Source: Caulobacteraceae bacterium
GTDB taxonomy: Bacteria; Pseudomonadota; Alphaproteobacteria; Caulobacterales; Caulobacteraceae
DNA: 5,262 nucleotides
Assembly: GCA_028291305.1 (NCBI GenBank)
Contig: JAQGII010000462.1
Location: 1 to 5,262, forward strand
Direction of reading: 5' to 3'
How positions within the stretch are numbered: position 1 is the stretch's first letter; the number at the start of each line of letters is the position of its first letter. The notes under the pieces are model-generated. The model did no database searches. It was given only the letters and a program-made list of their open reading frames with translations, and was not told where the DNA came from. Made by a program: the position numbers and the translations under genes. Positions 1-5,011 of the stretch are shown piece after piece.

Positions 1-418
1 CGCCGGCCACGCTCGCCGTGGCCGCCGCGCCGGAACTGGCCTCGGTCACGCTGCCCACGGTCTCGCCGTTGGCCAGGCCGGCAGACGTGAACGCCGAGCC
101 GGCGAGGGTCGGCGTCTGGCCGTAGGCCTTGGACGTGCTGTCCGCGGTGACGGTCAGCGCCGCCGGGGTGATCGTGAGGGCGCCGTTGACATAGCCGAGG
201 GCGTAGTTGGCCGCGCTGAAGGTCCCGCCGACCGCCCCGCTGACGGTGATGGCGTAGGGGCCGCCGGCCACGCTCGCCGTGGCCGCCGCGCCGGAGCTGG
301 CCTCCGTCACGCTGCCGACCGTCTCCCCCGCCAGCAGGCCGGTGGTCGTGAAGGCCGTGCCGGGAAAGCTGGCCGTCTGGCCATAGGTCTTGGCCGCGTT
401 GGCCGCGGTGACCGTCAG
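1..418 (-). repeat. Tandem 261-bp (87-aa) MBG-domain repeats, second copy cut by window edge
   Basis: Within the exoprotein, one full MBG unit covers 158-418 and the next starts at 157 and leaves the window. Both begin LTVTA and contain KxYGQT, then GETVGSVTEASSGAAATASVAG. Nucleotides 1-34 are identical to 262-295, and most of the following 30 bases also match. Such near-identical in-frame repeats allow copy-number change by recombination. Further copies are expected to the left. Confidence 0.9.
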
Positions 419-2425
419 CGGCGCCGGCGTGATCGCCGCGGTCGTGGAGCCTGCGGCCGCGAAGAGGGCATAGCCGGCCGAGTCCAGGCCATTGATGCTG
501 TAGCCGCTGAACGTCGCGGGCTTGGCGGGCCCGACATTCTTGTCCACGAAACTGATGGAGCCGCCCGCAAGGGTGACGGCCTTGGTTCCGGCGACGGTCG
601 GATCGCCTCGAAACGCCGCCGTGGCGCCCACGCCGCCGTCGTACGTCTTGTCCTGGGCGTCGGCGAACACCCACATGTAGGACGTGAAGCCCGCGTAGGC
701 GTTGGGCGAGCCGTAGCCGTTCTCCGGCGAATAGTAGATGGTCTTGGACGTCGAGGCGACCGGGAACGCGCCCAGGCGCACCGTACCGCCGGCGAGCCCG
801 CCCGTGCCGTCGCTGTCGGCCCTGAGGATCACGGCGCCTCCGCCGCTGGCCGTGATCGCCTCATTGAGGTTCACGTCCTGGCCGGCGCTCAGCTCGATCA
901 CAGAGCCGGCGGCGCTGGCGGTCAGCGCGCCCTTGATCTCGATGTTGCGTCCGGCCACGAGCAACATCCGCGAACCGGCGGTGCTCGCGGTCATCGCCGC
1001 GTTGATGAGCACGTCATGGCCGGCGTTGAGCTCCAGGGTCTGCGCCGTCGTCCAGGTCAACGCATCGGCGACGGTGATGTCGTTGGTGGCGCTGATCAAA
1101 CGGTTCGAGGTGGCCAGGCTGACCGTCACCGCGCCGGGGGTCTCGTCCCCGCCGGCGGCGGCGATCTTGTAGTCGACCGGATCGAGGAGCCAGAGGCCGG
1201 TCTTGCCCGCCGCCGCAAGCGTGTTCACGCGGGCGTCGTCGCCAAGGCTGACCTGCAGGCCCGACGTCTCCACCAGTCCGCCGTCTCCGAACCCGGCGCC
1301 GCCCCGCGCGGTGATCGTCCCGTCCACCGTGGTCTGGCCCTGGGACAGGAGCATGATCTGGCCGCCAGGGCCGCCGCCGGTCGCGTCGGCGGAGATCACG
1401 ACCCCCCGATCCATCGTCACCGCCATCGCGACCGCCGACGCCTGGTCCGGGTATCCGCCGCCGACCAGCACGGAGCCGCCGCCCGCGTCGCCGGAGGCGT
1501 CGAGCCGGGCGTGGCCCGTGAAGGCCACCTGGTTTGCCGACACCACGATCTGGCCCCCCGACTGCCCGGCGCCGGCGCCGGACACGTCCAGGACGCCCGA
1601 CACATCGACCCGGCCGGACTGGGGGTCGCCGAGCAACATGATCGCGCCGTCCCGCTCCTCGAGGCTGTGCGCCTCGATGACGCCGGCGTTGTTCACGGCG
1701 GTGCGCAGCAGCAGGCCCGCCGAGCGGGCGGTGAGGGTCACGCGGCCGCCGTCGGCGCTGATCAGCCCGCCGTTGCGCGCCAGCGCATCGACCGCCCCTT
1801 CGTCGATGGCCACGCTCAGCAGGCCGTCGCCGGCGACGTCGAGGGTCATGGCCTTGCCGGCGGCCAGGACCACCGCGCCCAGCCTGGCCGAGATGACCCC
1901 CTCGTTGCTGACGTTCGCGCCCAGGAGGGCCACGTAGCCGCCGTCGGCGTTGAGGGTCCCCTGATTGAGGACGGCGCCCCGGCCCGCGCCGGTGAAGCTG
2001 TACCTGCCCGCCATGAAGTCGGCGTCGGCGAGGCCGAGCGAGGACGCCACAAGGCCGCTGACGTTCACCTGCGCCCCCTTGCCGAACAGGATGCCGTTGG
2101 GATTGACCAGGAAGACTTTGCCGTTGGCGGACAGACTGCCCAGGATGCTCGACGGGTCCGCGCCGAGGACCCGGTTGAGCGCCGCCGAGCTGCTGTTCGG
2201 CTGGACGAAGGTCACGGCTTCGCCCTGGCCGATGCTGAAGCTCGGCCAGTCGATGACCAGATTCTGGCTGGCCTGGGTGACGGTCAGGGTCCCCGGCCCG
2301 CTCGCCAGGCCGGCGACGCCGGCCGCGACGGCGCCGTCGATCGGCAGGGCCAGGGCGTTCGGCGCCGCGGCCAGGCTCAGGGAGCTTGCGAGGGCGCAGG
2401 CGGCCAGGCGTGCAACGCCGGTCAT
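1..2425 (-). CDS. TPS-type filamentous haemagglutinin-like exoprotein with YDG and MBG domains (3' end outside window)
   Basis: Large secreted surface protein of the two-partner secretion type, probably exported by an outer-membrane TpsB (FhaC/ShlB-like) pore not seen here. From the ATG at 2425 the frame is open for 808 codons to the left edge. Residues 1-26 form a Sec signal peptide (hydrophobic LAACALASSLSLAAA, likely cleavage after NALA). Residues about 27-135 are a haemagglutination-activity/TPS domain: NLVIDWPSFSIGQGE, QPNSSSAALNRVLG and the hallmark NPNGILFG (108-115). Residues about 140-410 are Gly/Ala-rich strands typical of a beta-helix stalk, ending in the family motif GLWLLDPVDY (410-419). 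Three 23-residue repeats follow (about 466-536), then a YDG domain opening with DKTYDG (592-597), then 87-residue MBG repeats from 670. The ATG has only a weak upstream GAG; an in-frame TTG at 2515 would add 30 Arg-rich residues. The family and domains are clear; adhesion is the usual role but is inferred. Confidence 0.9.
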   Translation of the reverse strand, partial: MTGVARLAACALASSLSLAAAPNALALPIDGAVAAGVAGLASGPGTLTVTQASQNLVIDWPSFSIGQGEAVTFVQPNSSSAALNRVLGADPSSILGSLSANGKVFLVNPNGILFGKGAQVNVSGLVASSLGLADADFMAGRYSFTGAGRGAVLNQGTLNADGGYVALLGANVSNEGVISARLGAVVLAAGKAMTLDVAGDGLLSVAIDEGAVDALARNGGLISADGGRVTLTARSAGLLLRTAVNNAGVIEAHSLEERDGAIMLLGDPQSGRVDVSGVLDVSGAGAGQSGGQIVVSANQVAFTGHARLDASGDAGGGSVLVGGGYPDQASAVAMAVTMDRGVVISADATGGGPGGQIMLLSQGQTTVDGTITARGGAGFGDGGLVETSGLQVSLGDDARVNTLAAAGKTGLWLLDPVDYKIAAAGGDETPGAVTVSLATSNRLISATNDITVADALTWTTAQTLELNAGHDVLINAAMTASTAGSRMLLVAGRNIEIKGALTASAAGSVIELSAGQDVNLNEAITASGGGAVILRADSDGTGGLAGGTVRLGAFPVASTSKTIYYSPENGYGSPNAYAGFTSYMWVFADAQDKTYDGGVGATAAFRGDPTVAGTKAVTLAGGSISFVDKNVGPAKPATFSGYSINGLDSAGYALFAAAGSTTAAITPAPLTVTAANAAKTYGQTASFPGTAFTTTGLLAGETVGSVTEASSGAAATASVAGGPYAITVSGAVGGTFSAANYALGYVNGALTITPAALTVTADSTSKAYGQTPTLAGSAFTSAGLANGETVGSVTEASSGAAATASVAG
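818..1030 (-). repeat. Three 69-bp (23-aa) beta-helix coil repeats
   Basis: Residues about 466-536 of the exoprotein contain three units with the pattern L-x-A-G-x-(D/N)-(V/I)-x-(L/I)-x-x-(A/L)-(M/L/I)-T-A-S, with the AG pair at residues 468, 491 and 514, a regular 23-residue period. This spacing suits one turn of a parallel beta-helix. The units are diverged at DNA level, so this is old structural repetition. Confidence 0.75.
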
Positions 2426-2549
2426 CGCGCTCGAAGCCGACAGCTGCGCCCGCAGGCGGCGGTAGGGGCGCCGGGGCCCGCCGGCAGGAAGATCGTCCGT
2501 GTTCAGAACAACCAAGTCGCACGCCGCCTTTGGACTGAAGCGTGGCGTC

Positions 2550-2564
2550 CTGACCTCTGGTCAG
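2550..2564. promoter_or_regulatory. Perfect 15-bp inverted repeat, candidate operator upstream of the exoprotein gene
   Basis: CTGACC-TCT-GGTCAG is a perfect palindrome with 6-bp arms and a 3-bp spacer. It lies 125 bp upstream of the ATG at 2425 and 35 bp upstream of the alternative TTG at 2515. No T-run follows, so an operator for a dimeric regulator is a better guess than a terminator. I cannot name a regulator, and chance occurrence in GC-rich DNA is possible. Confidence 0.35.
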
Positions 2565-2565
2565 C

Positions 2566-2813
2566 GCGCGCCAGCATTCCGCTTCCATAAGGTTCGCCGC
2601 GCCGGGGCAAATCTTGATGGTCGCCTTATCCGAAGCGCGAGCATGGGCTTGTGTTGAACAAGTGGCTCATAACCTATGATGATCAATTTTCTTATTTCAT
2701 GCGTAAGTCATGCGCTAAAGTGTCGCTATGAATTACATGATGTTGTTTTCTTAATTCTGGAATATTTTTTAAGCGCAAGCCCTGTGTAAGTTTTTCAGGA
2801 CCCCGAAGCTCGT
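2566..2813. other. Gene-free AT-rich upstream region of the exoprotein gene
   Basis: No coding frame here is convincing. About 2660-2780 is strikingly AT-rich against the GC-rich flanks, with runs such as AATATTTTTTAA, and is the likeliest home for the minus-strand promoter of the exoprotein gene. It holds a small inverted repeat (CTTGT-GTTGA-ACAAG, 2648-2662) and a tandem direct repeat (CATGCGTAAGT, 2698-2708; CATGCGCTAAAGT, 2709-2721). I could not fix a confident -35/-10 pair. The AT content may also mark horizontally acquired DNA. Confidence 0.5.
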
Positions 2814-3089
2814 TTAAGCACCGAGATTCCCGGGCTTCACCACCCCGAGCTCGAGGAGCGTCTGAGCCCTACGGTGGATCACGTCGACGAACCGGTGGAG
2901 GTCCGGACTGTCGAAGCCGGCGGCCGCAATTTCATCCGCTACCCCTTCGACGCGCCCCAGGATCAGTTCAGCTAAGCTGGACGCCCGGCGCCGCACGAAG
3001 GGTGCGCCCATCCCAATCTCGCGTGCGAAATCCTCCCAGGTCGTGGGCGTGAACTCTTCCAGTGAGGCCCGCTTGCAAGTCCGCCCTAG
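2814..3089 (-). pseudogene. C-terminal fragment resembling a HipA-family toxin
   Basis: The frame runs from the stop codon of the DUF4304-like gene (TAG at 3092-3090) to TAA at 2816-2814 and encodes about 91 residues. It contains FTPTTWEDFAREIG, then APFVRRRASSLAELILGRV, and ends RRAQTLLELGVVKPGNLGA. This helical pattern (TxxxWxxFA-x2-G, xFVRRR, xLA) resembles the extreme C-terminus of HipA-like serine/threonine kinases of type II toxin-antitoxin systems. The kinase core and any HipB partner are absent. There is no start codon near the beginning of the homologous stretch; the first ATG is at 3011, inside it. The call is a decayed remnant. The HipA assignment is from pattern memory and moderate; the alternative is an unrelated helical protein expressed from 3011. 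Confidence 0.5.
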
Positions 3090-3683
3090 CTATGGAGCGG
3101 CCCCGCCCGACTCTAAAGCCTGAGCCTTGAGCCAGCGCTCCACGCATCGGCACTTGGCGACGTAGTTCGGAGTTGTGGTCCTGCGCTCAGGCGCTTGGAA
3201 AAGCGCCAGCGCCTCTTCCAACTCACCGAGCCGATACAAGGTCACTGCGAGAGCAGGAAGACTGGGGCTACGCCAGGGGCTCTTGTCCGAATGCCTCCAA
3301 TACCATCTTGCAGCCTGGTCTTCGACCGACCGCACGCGATCAAACCAGGGAAGCCCATAAACCCGCACCGCTTCGGCCATTTCGGCCGGGCCGTTCGGTT
3401 CGTCCTTCCACCAGCGACTGTAACCATCGATCAATTGGCCGATGGGCTCGGAGACCGGGGGCAACCAAAGCTCTACTTCGCACGGTACGGCTTCCAGGAT
3501 TTCCGCTGTTTTGAGGTCCTTTGCCGATACGTTCACCGTCACGCCTCCGAGCCAGCTGCCCTGGAGATCGACACGCTCCCACATGTCGCCGCGAACCCGA
3601 GTCCAGTCGTCCCCTTTCCGCTTAAAACCCAGCGGTTTCAGGAGCGCGTGGAGCGCTTTTGCGTAAGGCGGCGTGCGGCTCAT
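3090..3683 (-). CDS. DUF4304-like protein, possible immunity partner of the adjacent toxin-tip protein
   Basis: A complete 197-residue cytoplasmic-looking protein with no signal peptide or membrane segment. The N-terminus ALHALLKPLGFKRKGDDWTR, followed by a segment with VDLQGSWLGGVTVNVS, matches the general pattern of DUF4304 proteins: a helix, then GFkrkg, an aromatic residue, and a beta-strand with Q. The C-terminal part (about 140-190: LAVTLYRLGELEEALALFQAPER, then a CRCVERWLKAQ helix) looks like a short TPR-like helical hairpin. The ATG overlaps the upstream stop in ATGA, so translation is probably coupled; a weak AAGAAG lies 6 nt before the ATG. Genes of this size directly after a toxin C-terminal module are usually immunity genes; that role is inferred, as DUF4304 has no settled function known to me. 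Codon use looks coding throughout. Confidence 0.72.
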   Translation of the reverse strand: MSRTPPYAKALHALLKPLGFKRKGDDWTRVRGDMWERVDLQGSWLGGVTVNVSAKDLKTAEILEAVPCEVELWLPPVSEPIGQLIDGYSRWWKDEPNGPAEMAEAVRVYGLPWFDRVRSVEDQAARWYWRHSDKSPWRSPSLPALAVTLYRLGELEEALALFQAPERRTTTPNYVAKCRCVERWLKAQALESGGAAP

Positions 3684-3865
3684 TTGATCTTCTTTGGGTC
3701 GTAAAAGACGCCACGAACCTTATCGTCGGTCAGTCCTTGATAGCGTTTGACGGCCCGTGCCGCCGCGGCACGTCCGCTCGGCGTGTCGGGCTTGAGTTCC
3801 AGATAGTAACGCTTGCCAGGATTATCGGGGCTATCTGGGCCACTGCCGGCTCGATATCCCGTCAT
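3680..3865 (-). CDS. Orphan polymorphic-toxin C-terminal tip (putative nuclease), 61 aa
   Basis: A small protein, MTGYRAGSGPDSPDNPGK at the N-terminus, then RYYLELKPDTPSGRAAAARA and KRYQGLTDDKVRGVFYDPKK at the C-terminus. The pattern E-L-K-P-x-T-P-x-G-x3-(A/G), then an aromatic residue about nine positions later, is one I associate with C-terminal nuclease tips of RHS/CDI-like polymorphic toxins, where ExK would be part of a restriction-endonuclease-like active site. Intact toxins carry this at the end of a much longer chain, so this is an orphan or decapitated module. The ATG at 3865 is preceded by GGAG with a 7-nt spacer, so independent translation is plausible. Its stop overlaps the DUF4304-like start (ATGA). 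The frame upstream stays open for 13 codons (CDPDVDYPTIWSRG reads like protein) before a TGA. Whether it is still toxic cannot be judged. Confidence 0.55.
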   Translation of the reverse strand: MTGYRAGSGPDSPDNPGKRYYLELKPDTPSGRAAAARAVKRYQGLTDDKVRGVFYDPKKIK

Positions 3866-3996
3866 GCCCCTGCTCCAGATTGTTGGATAATCGACGTCGG
3901 GATCACATCATCGGCGATCTCGGCGACCGCCAAATCCTCGCACAAACCAGCCCAAAGACCAAGAACAAAACAAGAACATTTTCCTTGGGGAATCGG
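3866..3996 (-). pseudogene. Possible out-of-frame upstream remnant of the toxin-tip gene
   Basis: A 44-codon minus-strand frame without ATG, opening after TAG (3999-3997) and ending at the TGA (3864-3862) that overlaps the ATG of the 61-aa gene. It contains LCEDLAVAEIADDVIPTS. If one base were lost or gained near 3899-3901, this would join the next frame to read ADDVIPDVDYPTIWSRG and run straight into MTGYRAG, a natural-looking protein. So it may be older toxin sequence detached by a frameshift. The T-rich coding strand before about 3945 (VLGLW region) looks non-coding. Alternatively it is simply a leader or spacer. Confidence 0.3.
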
Positions 3997-4001
3997 CTAG
4001 G

Positions 4002-4118
4002 TCATTCCGCAATAAAGCTCCCGTTGGTGTGGGGGATGGCGGGCGCCGCCGCCGCATAGGCGTCGAGTTCAGATTTGTCGAAAGTGACCTCGCGGATGAA
4101 GATCACGTAGGCCGGCAT
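4002..4118 (-). pseudogene. Truncated DUF1330-family protein (N-terminal 38 residues)
   Basis: The frame encodes MPAYVIFIREVTFDKSELDA, then YAAAAPAIPHTNGSFIAE and stops at TGA. The opening beta-strand (AYVIFIRE), then a helix with LxxYxxxAP, is the signature start of DUF1330 proteins, small dimeric alpha/beta-barrel (ferredoxin-like) proteins usually of about 95 residues. Here only the first strand and helix are left; the second half, with its Glu/Phe-rich strand and W/Y helix, is missing, and the sequence beyond the stop does not resume it in any frame I read. The start at 4118 is backed by a good Shine-Dalgarno sequence, GAGGTG with a 6-nt spacer. The break lies near 4005-4020 and is probably the deletion or insertion junction with the toxin cassette. 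A short intact peptide is possible but unlikely to fold. Confidence 0.6.
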
Positions 4119-4143
4119 GTCATGCACCTCATTCTCTGGTCCT

Positions 4144-4173
4144 CTCGGAGACTTTTGGGACCTGCTCGGAGAC
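4144..4173. promoter_or_regulatory. 21-bp-spaced direct repeat, candidate operator upstream of the DUF1330 fragment
   Basis: CTCGGAGAC occurs at 4144-4152 and again at 4165-4173, exactly two helical turns apart, each preceded by a similar TGG(T/GA)CC element. It lies 26-55 bp upstream of the DUF1330 start, in the minus-strand promoter zone. Such phasing suits two regulator molecules on one face of the DNA. No regulator is visible in the window. Confidence 0.35.
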
Positions 4174-4190
4174 GATTGGCGTGCCGCATT

Positions 4191-4222
4191 GGGCCGCGCG
4201 GGAGGGGGTCCACGCCCGGCCC
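4191..4222 (-). terminator. GC-rich hairpin after the MDR pseudogene
   Basis: Arms GGGCCGCGCG (4191-4200) and CGCCCGGCCC (4213-4222) pair with one mismatch around a 12-nt loop, 14 bases past the MDR stop codon in the direction of transcription. No T-tract follows, so it is at best a weak or Rho-assisted terminator, and chance pairing in GC-rich DNA is possible. Confidence 0.35.
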
Positions 4223-4235
4223 GTCGGAAGGACGA

Positions 4236-4996
4236 TCAGTGGCAGAAGACCACCTTGCCGGTGACCTGGCGGTCGCCGTAGTGGCTCCAGCCAGCCTTGG
4301 CGTCTTCAAATGCGAAGACGCTGTCGATCACCGGGCGGATTTCGTGCTGCTCGATCGTCCGGCACAGATCTTCCAGGTCCCGACGGCTCCCGACCACGAC
4401 TGGCTTGAACGTGGCGAGGCTGAAGAACAGGCTCATGAAGTCGATGGTGCCTTCGGCGCCCGCCAGGACGCCAACCAGGGAGACCTGGCCGCCACACGCG
4501 ATCGCCTTCACCGACTGCGCCAGGGTGTCGGGACCGCCGACCTCCCACCACGCGATCCACGCCGCGACCGCCGGTCAGCGCCCGCGCCTGGTCACCCCAA
4601 TCCGGCGAGGCGCGATAGTCGATCACCTCGTCCGCGCCCAGGGCCCGCAATCGCTGCGCCTTCTCAAGACTGGAGGTCGTCGCGATCACACGGGCGCCGA
4701 GGGCCTTGGCCAGCTGGACCGCGAAAAGCGAGACCCCGCCCATGCCCTGGGTCAGAACCGTGTCTCCCGCCTTCACCCCGGACAACGCCGACCAGGCAGT
4801 CACGGCCGCGCACGGCAGCGTCGCCGCTTCTTCGAAGGTGAGGTGCGTCGGCATGGAGACCAGCGCTTCCGCGCTGACGACCTTGTATTCCGCCAGCCAC
4901 CCGTCGTGATCGGTCACACTGTTCCGGCATCGCGTTGAACGATCCGCTGAACCAGTTCGGGAAGAAGGCATTGACGACCGGGTCGCCGAGCGCCGG
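4236..4996 (-). pseudogene. Zinc-independent MDR oxidoreductase (quinone-oxidoreductase/Qor-like), N-terminally truncated and frameshifted
   Basis: Three minus-strand frames together spell about 250 residues of a medium-chain dehydrogenase that would bind NAD(P)H. Segment 1 (4996 to about 4919): GDPVVNAFFPNWFSGSF. Segment 2 (about 4920-4546): GWLAEYKVVSAEALV, FEEAATLPCAAVTAWSAL, the Rossmann region VLTQGMGGVSLFAVQLAKAL (GMGGVS in place of the usual GTGGVS), ALGADEVIDYR, and GGRGVDRVV. Segment 3 (4544-4236): EVGGPDTLAQSVKAIACGG, VSLVGVLAG, RPVIDSVFAFEDAKAGWSHY and the terminal GKVVF. One extra base near 4918-4924 separates segments 1 and 2; one extra C (minus-strand G) in the run 4544-4546 separates 2 and 3, and removing it restores VVEVGG. 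Full members are about 330 residues, so the first 75-80 (substrate-side N-terminal domain) are gone, replaced by the DUF302 gene end 15 bp upstream. The homology is clear; sequencing error could explain the frameshifts but not the missing N-terminus. Confidence 0.85.
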
Positions 4997-5011
4997 CTAA
5001 GGGGCCGCCCT

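Noticed and set aside
738..1937. Plus-strand open frames rich in Pro/Ser/Ala/Thr at 738-1172 and 1203-1937
   Set aside because: They are antisense shadows of the exoprotein's codon bias, with no recognisable domain.
2396..2407. Lipobox-like LAAC at residues 7-10 of the exoprotein
   Set aside because: From either start there is no hydrophobic stretch before the cysteine, and the real hydrophobic core follows it and ends at an ALA-type signal peptidase I site.
1014..2590. Two 524-codon open frames, one on each strand, overlapping the exoprotein gene
   Set aside because: Both are extremely Arg/Gly/Ala-rich and low-complexity, as expected for out-of-frame readings of GC-rich DNA. The third minus-strand frame reads as a clear TPS exoprotein across the same bases.
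2751..2772. Paired TTAA motifs suggestive of a CtrA box
   Set aside because: The spacing is 14 bases, not the 7 needed for the TTAA-N7-TTAA consensus.
3173..4000. Plus-strand open frames (169, 113 and 113 codons) across the DUF4304-like and toxin-tip genes
   Set aside because: The minus-strand reading has family-like motifs, ATGA overlaps and a ribosome binding site; the plus-strand translations show nothing recognisable.
4029..4938. Plus-strand open frames of 270 and 213 codons over the MDR region
   Set aside because: They are antisense to clear MDR dehydrogenase sequence, and their translations are Arg/Pro-rich with no domain.
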